DNA of 64,000 nt, taken from an uncultured Prevotellaceae bacterium. Its GTDB lineage: Bacteria; Bacteroidota; Bacteroidia; Bacteroidales; Bacteroidaceae. The stretch is from contig OMZE01000005.1 of NCBI GenBank assembly GCA_900315455.1, positions 62,001 through 126,000 of the forward strand, written 5' to 3'. Positions 36,700 to 46,734 of the stretch are shown piece after piece (within the stretch, counting starts at the first letter, position 1; every line of letters starts with the position of its first letter). A program made the translations under genes and the position numbers. The notes beneath the pieces were generated by a model, which saw only the letters and a program-made list of their open reading frames with translations, was not told the origin of the DNA and searched no databases.

Positions 36700-38772
36700 A
36701 TGGCAAAGTCAAATAAAAGTATAGAGGAAAAGATAGAAGATATTGCAAAAAAGCAACTCGATGCTAATCAAGTGCACCATTTCGCCAAGACGGAAAGTAT
36801 AAATACTGAGATTGATGAGGCTTTAACAAAAGCCGAATCCAAGAGTGGTGGCAAAGGTGGCAACTATCCAGACATTAAATTGCTGATAGAGTTGCCAGAA
36901 ATGAAGCGTATTCCTGTCATGATAGAAGTAAAAGGCAGAAAGGGCGATTTCGCAAAGTTTGACAAGAATGGAAATGTACTGAATTACAACGAGAAAGGCG
37001 ATGCTATATATGAGAATATCAAGCGATATGCTGTAAATGGAGCCGTACATTATGCTCAGGCTATCATAAACTACAGCAAGTCGTTTCAAGAAGTTATAGC
37101 TATCGGCTACAATGGCTATGAAGTTGCGGAAGATATAGAAACAGAAATTGGAGTTTACTACCTGTCGCGTGAAAATATGCTCCTACCAAAGAAGATATCC
37201 GAATATACCGACTTGTCGTTCCTTTCCGAAGAACACCTTACCTCCTTGCTGGCTGCCATCAGGGAATTATCACTTACTGATGAAGAAAAAGAACGGAGGA
37301 ACACCGAGTACGAGATAAGAATAGAGTCCATACTCCAAAAACTGAACCAACGAATGGAAGACAAAGGCGAAATCGGCGGATTGAATATTAAAGCAGAGTC
37401 TCGGGTACAGTTGGTGTGTGGTATGATTATGGCAGCATTGGGATATAAGGATGTCGTAGCACCTCTTGAAACAGAGGAACTGAAAGGCCAATTGGGTAAG
37501 AACACAAACGATGGTGCTATAGTTTTGAACCGCATAAAAGATTTCCTCAATAGTAAAAATTTGCCTCAGGAGAAGAAAGATACCATCGGTTCCATCTTCT
37601 CCGCCATTTTGCAAGATGCCAACTATTACACACCACGTAATGGGGAAAGTCCTATCAAATCGGTGTACATTACCATCAATGACGACATCATGCCCATGTT
37701 CCGTTCTGCTCAACATTTGGATTTCACAGGAAGGCTGTTCAACGTGCTGACCTCGTGGATTCCTCTCCGTCCTGGCGACGACAAGAATGACGTGGTGCTC
37801 ACACCTCGCTATGTCACGGAGATGATGGCTCGACTTTGCAAGGTTGACATGAATAGTTATGTATGGGACTACGCCGCTGGTAGCGGTGGTTTCCTTGTGT
37901 CCGCCATGAAGTTGATGATTGAAGATGCTCAGCGAAACATCAAGAGCAAAAGAGAATTAGCCACAAAAATTGACCACATACAACTCTTTCAGTTGTTGGG
38001 GTTGGAATTGCGTCCTGAGATATATATCCTCGCTGTTCTAAATATGATTCTCATGGGGGATGGCTCTAGCCACATACTCAATAAAGATTCACTCTTATAC
38101 GAAGGCAAATATGAACAATCGGTGGAGGATGAAGGCGAAAAACCTTTCCCAGCAAACGTTTTCCTGCTCAACCCACCCTATTCCGAGGAGGGAAAAGGGT
38201 TTGTGTTTGTGGAGAAAGCACTTAGCAAAATGAGTAATGGAAGGGCTGCTATTCTTATTCAAGAGAATGCCGGGAGTGGTAACGGACTGCCGTTCACGAA
38301 ACGTCTTTTGGAGAGAAACACATTGTTGGCCTCCATCAAGATGCCGGGAAAATTGTTCATCGGCAAGGCTGCTGTTCAGACTGGAATATATCTGTTTGAT
38401 GTTGGCAAGAAGCACAATCCAGACACACTTGTCAAGTTCATCGATTTCTCCAATGACGGATTTTTTCGGCAGAGTAGAAAAAAAGCAAGCCTTACAAAGA
38501 ACTTCCGCGATGACGGCACTGGTAGAGAACGATACAGGGAACTAGTGGACATTGTTTTGGATCACAAGCGTACCACTCATCATTTTGATGGCTATGTCAT
38601 CAAGGACACCATCTCTCTTGAAGGTAACGATTGGACTTATGGACAGCACCAGTCGCATAACGCTATCCCTACTGAGGCAGATTTCCGCAAATCTGTGTCC
38701 GACTATATGGCATGGCAAATCTCTACTCTGCTCACTGATACTTCACAATCCTATGAAGTGGATTTTCAGTAA
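36700..38772 (+). CDS. BcgI-like restriction nuclease-methylase fusion
   Basis: 690 residues from the ATG at 36700 (a TTG 12 bases earlier is less likely). N-terminal PD-(D/E)xK nuclease-like region: Pro57-Asp58 and Glu76-Val-Lys78. The middle is helical. The C-terminal N6-adenine methylase has motif I (VWDYAAGSGGFLVSAM, near 389) and NPPY at 491-494. One chain thus carries cutting and methylation, as in BcgI-type (type IIB/IIG-like) enzymes, and needs the separate specificity protein encoded next. Recognition sequence cannot be predicted. Confidence 0.85.
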   Translation: MAKSNKSIEEKIEDIAKKQLDANQVHHFAKTESINTEIDEALTKAESKSGGKGGNYPDIKLLIELPEMKRIPVMIEVKGRKGDFAKFDKNGNVLNYNEKGDAIYENIKRYAVNGAVHYAQAIINYSKSFQEVIAIGYNGYEVAEDIETEIGVYYLSRENMLLPKKISEYTDLSFLSEEHLTSLLAAIRELSLTDEEKERRNTEYEIRIESILQKLNQRMEDKGEIGGLNIKAESRVQLVCGMIMAALGYKDVVAPLETEELKGQLGKNTNDGAIVLNRIKDFLNSKNLPQEKKDTIGSIFSAILQDANYYTPRNGESPIKSVYITINDDIMPMFRSAQHLDFTGRLFNVLTSWIPLRPGDDKNDVVLTPRYVTEMMARLCKVDMNSYVWDYAAGSGGFLVSAMKLMIEDAQRNIKSKRELATKIDHIQLFQLLGLELRPEIYILAVLNMILMGDGSSHILNKDSLLYEGKYEQSVEDEGEKPFPANVFLLNPPYSEEGKGFVFVEKALSKMSNGRAAILIQENAGSGNGLPFTKRLLERNTLLASIKMPGKLFIGKAAVQTGIYLFDVGKKHNPDTLVKFIDFSNDGFFRQSRKKASLTKNFRDDGTGRERYRELVDIVLDHKRTTHHFDGYVIKDTISLEGNDWTYGQHQSHNAIPTEADFRKSVSDYMAWQISTLLTDTSQSYEVDFQ

Positions 38773-38846
38773 GCCCCCGTCTTGCAAAACTCAACGAGGA
38801 ATTTACAAAGAGCGGGGGCAGATGGGAGAAAAGAAAGATTGGAGAG

Positions 38847-40493
38847 TTGTTTTGTGTTGAAAGTAATCCACAATTAAATCAAGAGAGTTTCTTTTTCTCA
38901 GAAAACGCAGAATACCCATACTTTACACGAACGGTTAACAACAACGGTATATTAGGTTATGTTGAATATCTTGACAAGGAGCATTTGATAAAGGGCGATA
39001 GTATAGCTGTAGGTATGTTGGGAATGCAATTCTTTTATATGGGGCACGACTTTTATGCGGGTCAGTTTACAAAAACTATTTTTGCAAAAGGTTTTACATT
39101 AAATTCCCAATTGGGATTGTTCTTTATATCTTTATTTAATCAGTATCAAGAAGAGCTCAAAAGCGTTCTTGTTAGGGATTTTGAGGAAAAATTCTTATCG
39201 TTAGAAATTGAATTGCCTATAAGATGTAATCAGATAGATAGTGATTATATAGAAAAATATGTGAACGGATTAATTGTTGATAACATCTTTCTTATTAACT
39301 CTTTTCTTGATACGCATTCCCTCACCGATTGCACGTTGACCGCTACAGAAGAAGCGGCCTTGCAGCAACTCCTCCGTGACGAAGTAACTTGGAAACCTGT
39401 TCCGATGAATACGGTGTTTACTCCACTGAAAGCTTCGTACCAACGAAAGGGTACACGGCGACAAGACCATGTGAGTCGCATCCGCACCAAGGAATTCTGC
39501 CTTCCTGTAATTTGCGCAAAGCGTGGCAACAACGGGATTATGAAATTTGGACGCCGGGAAGATTTCACAGCTCACTCTAACGTTCTCTCTATCATATATA
39601 ACGGAGCCATAGCTGCAGGGTTAGTGTATGCACATGAAGAGGATGTTGGCATCTTTACAGACAGTTATTTGATAAAATGGAAGGATGAAGATATTCCTTT
39701 TGACGTGAACCTGTTCCTGAAAACCGCCATCCAGAAAAAGATATACCCTATCTATTCGCGCGAACAAAAAGCCACATGGCAGAATCGCGTGGAAAACGAA
39801 GAAATTTACCTACCAACCGATTCCAACGGGGAAATCGATGTGGAGTTCATGCAGACGATTGTCCATGCAGAGAAGAAAATGGCAGTTCGAAAAGTGATAG
39901 CGTACAAAAATGATATAGTAAAAGAGGTGACCGCCAACAGGGCACAAGCAATCAAACCACACTGCACAACCATTCCTTTGCATCCTTCTCTCACGTATAA
40001 CCCCGTGGAATTCGAGCCTATGATGGCTGCTGAAGATATTTTCATTGAGGGAAGTGTTCCCGTCGATTTACCAAAAACGGAACGAAGTCAACTGCTTGAT
40101 GAAAAACTCAGCTTGGTACTTATGTATGTCATCGGCCCAAAGGCCAGAAAGAAAACAGAGGTAGTTGGGAAGATTGCATTAGGCATCAAAGAGGAATTTC
40201 TGTCAAAAGAGCAAGTGGCAGCATACAAAAGCATTAAATACCTGATGTTCCATTATTGGAGCAATCCAAGAGCCTATCTTCTGACCAAAGAACCAACATT
40301 GGTTAATAAGGATTCTGTTCCGTCTGACTATCTGCTTAGAATGGAGAAAGATGCAGTGAAATTCCTGCTTCTGGATTACAATCCACGACAAGCCGCCGAT
40401 TTAGACAATCTCAATATCTTGAAGACCCAAAGAAGAGGCGAAATCAGATATCTCCCGTTTGTGACAACATTAGATAGTATTTTAGATGAATAA
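38847..40493 (+). CDS. Specificity subunit of the BcgI-like system, 5' end frame-disrupted
   Basis: 548 residues if initiated at TTG 38847. Two target-recognition-like halves: about 1-130 (FTRTVNNNGILGYVEY, GMLGMQFFYMGHDFYAGQF) and about 185-345 (LPVICAKRGNNGI, QNRVENEEIYLP), then an unusual ~170-residue C-terminal extension. No ATG opens this frame. The frame is open back to 38757 and encodes a plausible S-protein N-terminus (PRLAKLNEEFTKSGGRWEKR). It would join the ATG at 38753, which overlaps the methylase gene, if one C were removed from the C5 run at 38774-38778. Either the gene is inactivated, the run is variable, or the assembly has an error. Confidence 0.78.
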   Translation: MFCVESNPQLNQESFFFSENAEYPYFTRTVNNNGILGYVEYLDKEHLIKGDSIAVGMLGMQFFYMGHDFYAGQFTKTIFAKGFTLNSQLGLFFISLFNQYQEELKSVLVRDFEEKFLSLEIELPIRCNQIDSDYIEKYVNGLIVDNIFLINSFLDTHSLTDCTLTATEEAALQQLLRDEVTWKPVPMNTVFTPLKASYQRKGTRRQDHVSRIRTKEFCLPVICAKRGNNGIMKFGRREDFTAHSNVLSIIYNGAIAAGLVYAHEEDVGIFTDSYLIKWKDEDIPFDVNLFLKTAIQKKIYPIYSREQKATWQNRVENEEIYLPTDSNGEIDVEFMQTIVHAEKKMAVRKVIAYKNDIVKEVTANRAQAIKPHCTTIPLHPSLTYNPVEFEPMMAAEDIFIEGSVPVDLPKTERSQLLDEKLSLVLMYVIGPKARKKTEVVGKIALGIKEEFLSKEQVAAYKSIKYLMFHYWSNPRAYLLTKEPTLVNKDSVPSDYLLRMEKDAVKFLLLDYNPRQAADLDNLNILKTQRRGEIRYLPFVTTLDSILDE

Positions 40494-40551
40494 TCTAATT
40501 ATTTAGATACATATAAATGATTATTAATAACTACCCAAAAACAAGGTGAAA

Positions 40552-43500
40552 ATGTTACAACCTTTATTACCGATTAAATTAAAGCAAGGAGATGCTCCGT
40601 TCCAGACAGTAGAGGAACTGGCTGAGGTTCTTGGACATGCAATTAGTAATAAAGATATTAGAAATATTGCGTTAACTGGTCCTTTTGGGTCAGGAAAGAG
40701 TTCCATTTTACAAACGCTTATGGATGAGCATAAGGAATTCCATTATCTTCCCATTTCTTTGGCAACTTTGCAAGCAGATGAAGAAGGAGAAAAAAAAACT
40801 GAGAAAGATGAGGATAATGAGAATGGAAACGACGAAATAGAGAAAAAGACTGAATCCCTAAATCGTAAGGTAGAGTACAGTATACTTCAACAGTTGATTT
40901 ATAGGGAAAAAACAGAAACCGTTCCTAATTCAAGATTTAGAAGAATAGTACATATTGAAAACAAAAAATTGATAAAATATGCTTTAGGCTTTGTATGTTT
41001 CTTAGTGGCGTTTCTTGTTGTTTTTGAACCAACTTATGCAAGAGTTGATACAATATCTAATTTTTTGAATTTTGGGAAATACAATGTGATTTTTGATGTG
41101 TCGGCCTCGATGTATCTTTTTTATGGGATATACATGTTTTATAAATACTTCATTAAATCTTACGCCAACTCAAAGCTAAACAAATTTAATCTTAAAGATG
41201 GTAACATTGAGATTAAAGAGGATAATTCTATTTTCAATAAACATCTTGATGAAATATTGTATTTTTTTCAAGTAACAAATTATAATGTCGTTGTCATTGA
41301 GGATTTGGATAGATTTGAGACGGAAAAAATTTATCTAAAATTAAGGGAATTAAACCAGTTGGTAAACGAATCAAAAATTGTTGGTCGCCATATCGTTTTT
41401 CTATATGCAATAAAAGACGATGTCTTTGAAAATGAAGCAAGAACGAAATTCTTTGACTATATAACAACTGTTATTCCTGTGATCAATCCCTCAAACTCAA
41501 AAGCGAAGCTTAAAGAGGCTTTGATTGCAAGAGGATTTGAAGACAATGAAATACCTGATGATGACCTATCTGAGATGGCATTCTTTATTCAAGATATGCG
41601 TACTTTAACAAACATTGCAAACGAATATAGCCAATATCGTAATAAACTATTTAATCCCCAGAAAAACAATCTTAGTCGCACAAAACTACTTGCGATGATT
41701 GTATATAAGAATTATTTCCCAAAGGACTTTGCTCAACTTCATAGACGAGAAGGGCGAGTTTATCATTGCATATACAGTAAGACTAAGTTCGTATCTGAGG
41801 CATTAAGAGTTCTGGATGACAAACAGAAAAAGTTGGAGGAGAAAAAGAAACTTGTAGAAGCTAACGAGCATTTAAAAGAAGTGGATATTCGCTATTTGTT
41901 TCTGCAAGAATTACGTGAGAATACCAATAACTCGATGATTTCTATCAATATTGACAATAATTATTACACGCTAAAACAAATATCTCAAAATGAAAAACTG
42001 TTTGATAGACTATATAAATCGAGTTCTATCAATTATCAATGCAATTTTAATCGCTATGGTACAACTACTCAGTCATCAAATATTAATATTGATAAAATAG
42101 ATAAAAAAATAGGTTTTAAAGAAAGATTAGCAGCTATAAAAGCAATTGGAACAGGATTTCAAAAAGAAGAAAATAATTTGCAAAAGGAAAGACTCAAAAT
42201 ACAATCATTAAAGCTATATCTCCTTATAAAAAGATACAATCTTGGAGATACAAATCTTTATAGGAATATGAATCTTTCTGATTTAATGGATGTGTTTATT
42301 CGTCAGGGATATATTGATGAAGATTATTATGACTATATCTCATATTTCCATCCAGGGATGGTTTCTTTGGCAGATAGGGATTTGCTTTTATTCATGAAAA
42401 GACAGATTAAACAAGACTATACATATCACATTGACAAAATGGAAAATTTTGTCAAAGAGTTGAGAGCGTATATGTTTGAACATGATTCAATTCTTAACAA
42501 TGAACTACTTGATTATTTAGCAGGAAAAAAGGGAAATATCCTATTTGCTCAAATAATGAGAAGGATAGAAAGAAATGATGCCCCATTGGACTTTTTGGCA
42601 CAATACTATCTATTAGGGAAAAGACAAAAAGAGGTATTCACAGAATTTATTAACTGGAATGAAGAACTCTCGTGGCAGATGATATCGAATCACGCGAATG
42701 AAAAAGAACAACAAACTCTTCGGGAAGCATGGCTAAAATACTGTGAAAAGACTACTCCAGAACAAGAAACATGGTTAGGCTATAATTATGCATTCTTGTC
42801 AGAACGAGTAAATATCATAGGTGAGGAACAGTGTAAGAAACTTGTTAAAAAGAGCATTTTCCATAAGCTTATTAATGAAAGTAAAATACTTTTAGATTAT
42901 GTTATAGAGCAATGTTGTTATGAGATTAATGTAGACAATTTATGTGTGATAATAAATCATCTTAGCGAAGAACCCATCGCTTCCTCTGAGAATTTAAATA
43001 TGACTCGAATAACAAAATCTAACAATAAAGATTTTGAAAATTATATAAAAGATTCTTTCTCAGAAGCATTCAATTGTTTTTCTTCTATATGTAAAGACGA
43101 ATCACCAGATAATATTATCTATATTTTGAATTCAGAAGACGTAAGTTCTGAGGATAAAACAATATATTTAACTGGTCAGCATGAAAAGCTTATAGATTAT
43201 GATGGAATTAATGAAACAGCTTGGGAAATCGCAATCAAATCGTTTGTTATAAAACCCACGTGGGAAAATGTGGATATATATTATAGAAAAAAAGAATCTC
43301 TCACAGATGATTTGCTTAAATATGTAGAACATTATCATAAAGAATTGGAAGAAGAATGCACAGACGATGTCGTTTCTAAGGAATCGTTGTTTGATGATCT
43401 ACTTTGTTCAGCAAAGTTGAGTATCACTTCTTTCCATTCTATTTGTAAGGCCTTTGATTTGCAATTTAATAACAACAAATCTCTAACTTATTTAGAAAAA

Positions 43501-44103
43501 GAAAGACTGATGATACTTCTATTTGATGATAAGATAGCTTTTTCATCAGAGAATATTTCAATTATGAAAAAAACTAATAATTATTCTGAATTTTTAATAT
43601 ATTATTCAGAAGAATTCATTGATACTTTAGATAAATCATATCAACTGGATGAAAATACGGTTTTATCTCTCTTAAACAGCAATAAATTCACTATACACGA
43701 GAAACGACAAATCATAGACGTCACAGAAGAAACTACTATGTCAAATTCTTCAGTACTTGCAGATAAGGTTATAGAAGTCTTGTTGAATTCTAATAATATT
43801 GTTATGGAGGAAAGTGTTCTAAAAGGGTTGCTTCAAACTGCCAAGAATTTACGTAATAGTATTTTGCTTATAAGCAGAATGCTTAAAACTTATCAATATT
43901 CAGCAGATGATATTTCATCATTACTTAGAATACTAGGAGGAAAGTATATTGATGTCGCAAATCGGAGAAAACGGCCTGTGTTGGATAATAATGAAGAAAA
44001 TATTTATCTTTTGACTCAATTAAAGAGTTTACACTTTATATCTTCAATATCATATGAAGATGAAGGAATACGAGTGAATCCACCAAGAATTCAAAATGAT
44101 TGA
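40552..44103 (+). CDS. YobI-like P-loop NTPase with paired membrane helices
   Basis: 1183 residues from the ATG at 40552, with AAGG five bases upstream; a GTG two codons earlier is an alternative. Walker A GPFGSGKSS at 43-51, a charged low-complexity insert at about 76-104, two membrane helices (about 141-159 and 178-201) inserted between Walker A and Walker B, and Walker B VVVIEDLDRF at 247-256. This matches YobI-type P-loop NTPases related to the KAP group. The remaining ~850 residues are helical with no enzymatic motif that I recognise. Strongly A+T-rich. Its place between a restriction system and an AlbA_2 protein suggests a defence or membrane-effector role; this is inference. Confidence 0.8.
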   Translation: MLQPLLPIKLKQGDAPFQTVEELAEVLGHAISNKDIRNIALTGPFGSGKSSILQTLMDEHKEFHYLPISLATLQADEEGEKKTEKDEDNENGNDEIEKKTESLNRKVEYSILQQLIYREKTETVPNSRFRRIVHIENKKLIKYALGFVCFLVAFLVVFEPTYARVDTISNFLNFGKYNVIFDVSASMYLFYGIYMFYKYFIKSYANSKLNKFNLKDGNIEIKEDNSIFNKHLDEILYFFQVTNYNVVVIEDLDRFETEKIYLKLRELNQLVNESKIVGRHIVFLYAIKDDVFENEARTKFFDYITTVIPVINPSNSKAKLKEALIARGFEDNEIPDDDLSEMAFFIQDMRTLTNIANEYSQYRNKLFNPQKNNLSRTKLLAMIVYKNYFPKDFAQLHRREGRVYHCIYSKTKFVSEALRVLDDKQKKLEEKKKLVEANEHLKEVDIRYLFLQELRENTNNSMISINIDNNYYTLKQISQNEKLFDRLYKSSSINYQCNFNRYGTTTQSSNINIDKIDKKIGFKERLAAIKAIGTGFQKEENNLQKERLKIQSLKLYLLIKRYNLGDTNLYRNMNLSDLMDVFIRQGYIDEDYYDYISYFHPGMVSLADRDLLLFMKRQIKQDYTYHIDKMENFVKELRAYMFEHDSILNNELLDYLAGKKGNILFAQIMRRIERNDAPLDFLAQYYLLGKRQKEVFTEFINWNEELSWQMISNHANEKEQQTLREAWLKYCEKTTPEQETWLGYNYAFLSERVNIIGEEQCKKLVKKSIFHKLINESKILLDYVIEQCCYEINVDNLCVIINHLSEEPIASSENLNMTRITKSNNKDFENYIKDSFSEAFNCFSSICKDESPDNIIYILNSEDVSSEDKTIYLTGQHEKLIDYDGINETAWEIAIKSFVIKPTWENVDIYYRKKESLTDDLLKYVEHYHKELEEECTDDVVSKESLFDDLLCSAKLSITSFHSICKAFDLQFNNNKSLTYLEKERLMILLFDDKIAFSSENISIMKKTNNYSEFLIYYSEEFIDTLDKSYQLDENTVLSLLNSNKFTIHEKRQIIDVTEETTMSNSSVLADKVIEVLLNSNNIVMEESVLKGLLQTAKNLRNSILLISRMLKTYQYSADDISSLLRILGGKYIDVANRRKRPVLDNNEENIYLLTQLKSLHFISSISYEDEGIRVNPPRIQND

Positions 44104-44201
44104 CAATATAAGGCACAATCAATCAGCATAGAAGACCTATTTATCAAATAGAAGATAGAGCCTATCAGAAATAATATGTGAAATTTTAACGTTAATGAAA
44201 T

Positions 44202-45956
44202 ATGCGAAGATATAACATCATAGAATTACAGCAGATGCGTGAGTCGGAAGATCATGTGGAATTCAAAAAGGGCGAGCATGGCAACGTCTCTTATAATGGA
44301 GGTGACAAGCAGAAACCCAAAGATCGTCGCAAATGCATTTTGGGATATGTTACAGCTCTTTGTAATGAAAAAGGCGGTCGAATGGTTATCGGTATGCACG
44401 ATGATCATCCACATAAAGTTGTTGGTACTAAACAAAATGAGAATTCCCTTGGTGAGTTGGAGAGCAACATTTATAGGGATACTGGCATCCGGACAGACAT
44501 TTATGAACTGTATGAAGATGACCTGAACAAGAAAGGACGTGTTGTGGTAATAGAGGTGCCATCCAGACCTGTTGGTAAAGTATATAAATTTGAAGATGTA
44601 CCACTGATGAGGGTTGGCGAGGATTTATTACCTATGGATGATAAAGTTCTTCTCTCTATCCTTCAGGAACAAGAACCGGATTTCTCGGAGCAATTCTGTG
44701 ATGGAGCAACTCTCGATGATTTAGATGCAGACGCCATTAGTATCATGAAAGAGAAATATGCAAAGAAGCAGAAGAATCCCTCCTTCAAATCCCTTAGTGA
44801 CAGGCAGGCATTGAGTGACTTGCATCTCATAAGCGGTGATAAAGTGACCAACGCTGCAGTACTGCTTGTAGGAAAAGAAACCTTCATCAACAAAAAATAC
44901 CCACAAGCGAAGGTGATGCTGGAGTATCGAAATACAGAGCCTCAAATTCATTTTGATAATAGGATTCAGTTTGGACAACCTTTCTTTATATTGATTGATA
45001 AGTTATGGGAAACTATTAATATGCGAAATGGCTTCATTCCGGTTAGAGAAGATTCCTATATATTTGACATCCCATTTTTTAATGAGGATGTCATCAGAGA
45101 ATTGGTGAATAATGCTTTTGCGCATCGCGATTATCGAAAGAATAGTGAAATTGTTGTGAAACAATACCCTGCAAAGCTCGAAGTGATAAATGCCGGCGGA
45201 TTCCCTAATGGAGTTACACTTGAAACTCTGCTGACCACACCAAGTACACCTAGAAATAGACTTTTAGCTGATGTGCTATCTAAAACGGGTGTTGTTGAAC
45301 GTTCTGGACAAGGAATCGATAAAATATTCCTGCTCACATTGTCAGAAGGTAAACCAAATCCAGACTATACAAAAAGTGATGACTTCACGGTTGTTGCCAT
45401 TCTGTTAGCTACCGTGAAAGATAAAGCCTTTGCCATGTATGTACAAGGCATACAAGATAGTCTGCCCGATGACAAAAAACTGACAGTTTTTGAAATGATG
45501 GCACTCTGCGAAATCAGAGATGGAAATAGACGTCCAACCAATAAAGATATTATTAAGAAATTGGAACAAATGGGGATTATAGAGAAGCACGGTAAGACAA
45601 ATGCAATCTACTACATTTTACCCCGTCGTTATTATGAATTAACTGGAGATATGGCTGCATACTCTCTGGCTACAGATTGGGACATCAATCAAGTTTGGGC
45701 AGTTATTTTGCCATTTTTGCTGAAAAACGGAAAAGCAAAACGTGCTGATTTTGCAAAGATTATTGGAGGCCACCTTTCCGAAAAACAATTAAGAAGATTT
45801 CTTGAAATATTTAAGGCAAATGGTTTTTTAAGAACTGAGGGACAAAATAGGAATACTATTTATCTTTTGGGAGACTCATATACAGCAAACAATAATTTAA
45901 TAAACAAAGCTCTTGCTATTGGACTAAAAGAACTCAAAGAGAAAGGTGAAATTTAG
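44202..45956 (+). CDS. AlbA_2 domain / HATPase_c_4 putative DNA-binding regulator
   Basis: 584 residues. N-terminal Schlafen-like AlbA_2 domain (about 15-150; HVEFKKGEHG, ILGYVTALCNEKGGRMVIG). A GHKL-type ATPase-like region follows (about 290-385; IRELVNNAFAHRDY, KLEVINAGGFPNGV, SGQGIDKIF), then winged-helix segments (about 430-560). The family is usually annotated as ATP-binding transcriptional regulator; members are frequent in defence islands. Last gene of the island, followed by repeats and a fragment of a similar C-terminus. Confidence 0.85.
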   Translation: MRRYNIIELQQMRESEDHVEFKKGEHGNVSYNGGDKQKPKDRRKCILGYVTALCNEKGGRMVIGMHDDHPHKVVGTKQNENSLGELESNIYRDTGIRTDIYELYEDDLNKKGRVVVIEVPSRPVGKVYKFEDVPLMRVGEDLLPMDDKVLLSILQEQEPDFSEQFCDGATLDDLDADAISIMKEKYAKKQKNPSFKSLSDRQALSDLHLISGDKVTNAAVLLVGKETFINKKYPQAKVMLEYRNTEPQIHFDNRIQFGQPFFILIDKLWETINMRNGFIPVREDSYIFDIPFFNEDVIRELVNNAFAHRDYRKNSEIVVKQYPAKLEVINAGGFPNGVTLETLLTTPSTPRNRLLADVLSKTGVVERSGQGIDKIFLLTLSEGKPNPDYTKSDDFTVVAILLATVKDKAFAMYVQGIQDSLPDDKKLTVFEMMALCEIRDGNRRPTNKDIIKKLEQMGIIEKHGKTNAIYYILPRRYYELTGDMAAYSLATDWDINQVWAVILPFLLKNGKAKRADFAKIIGGHLSEKQLRRFLEIFKANGFLRTEGQNRNTIYLLGDSYTANNNLINKALAIGLKELKEKGEI

Positions 45957-45962
45957 GCTTTC

Positions 45963-46100
45963 TGAAAGGGCAGATAAAAGGGCAGATAAGTAAGTAAGAA
46001 AGTAAGTAAAATGGAATGATTTGATATAATAAAAAACTGATTATCAATAAATTGAAAGGGCAGATAAAAGGGCGGATAAGTAAGTAAGAAAGTAAGTAAA
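45963..46100. repeat. 48-base direct repeat pair
   Basis: 45963-46010 and 46053-46100 differ by one base (CAG/CGG). Each contains AAAGGGCAGATA-type duplications and TAAG/TAAA tetramers. The first copy includes the 3' neighbourhood of the AlbA_2 gene; the second leads into a winged-helix remnant. Confidence 0.85.
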
Positions 46101-46364
46101 TTAATAAAGGGTTCGATACCGGATGACCATCCCCGTGGTTCGGAGAAAACAAGCGCAAGTTCTGGAAAGTCACAAAACTTAATTCAAACAATCCTTGATG
46201 CCATTAGAATGGACGCAAAGGTTTATGCTGCGGAAATAGCCATGCAAGTTGGGGTTTCTGCTCGTGCTGTTGAAATGCATATTAGAACATTACGTGAAAA
46301 TAGGGTAATACGAAGAATTGGCCCAGATAAAGGTGGCTTTGGGGAAATAATTAATGAGAAATAA
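46080..46364 (+). pseudogene. Winged-helix remnant of an AlbA_2-type protein
   Basis: A start-less frame ends in IQTILDAIRMDAKVYAAEIA, MQVGVSARAVEMHIRTLREN and RVIRRIGPDKGGFGEI. This is the usual C-terminal winged helix of AlbA_2/ATP-binding regulators. No upstream part exists in this frame, so it looks like the stump of a deleted paralogue of the preceding gene. An ATG at 46209 could yield about 51 residues. Confidence 0.7.
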
Positions 46365-46400
46365 GATGCTATATAGACATAAGGAAATTCCTTGATGGAA

Positions 46401-46556
46401 TCGCTCGTAAAACCATAAAAATTCCGAGCGTTTGCGAGCGATTTTGCGAGCGATTTTGCGAGCGTCACAATGTAACTTGTTGATTTTCAATAAACATTTC
46501 GCTCGCAAAAATATGAAAATTACGAGCAATTAAGAGCGAATTTACGAGCGAACAAG
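46401..46556. repeat. CGAGCG / CGCTCG repeat cluster
   Basis: Three tandem GCGAGCGATTTT-like units at about 46434-46464 and further copies in both orientations (CGCTCGTAA near 46402, CGCTCGCAAAA near 46500, ACGAGCG near 46550). It can form hairpins; no gene seen. Confidence 0.65.
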
Positions 46557-46643
46557 AAAAAAAGAAAACATTTTTGGCAGCATAAATGATCAAAAATCAT
46601 TTGATGAGGGCCAAGAAGAAAGCGGAAATAAAGAGGTTATCGT

Positions 46644-46665
46644 AATTCGTCAGAACTGACGAATT
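46644..46665. repeat. Perfect palindromic hairpin
   Basis: Ten-base arms AATTCGTCAG and CTGACGAATT separated by AA. Not followed by a T-run. Could be an operator or a REP-like element. Confidence 0.6.
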
Positions 46666-46734
46666 TCCCACCTGGTGCCCCTTGCCAAATTTCTGCAAAT
46701 CAGTTTCACCTGAAAAGGATGTTACTCAAGGGGT

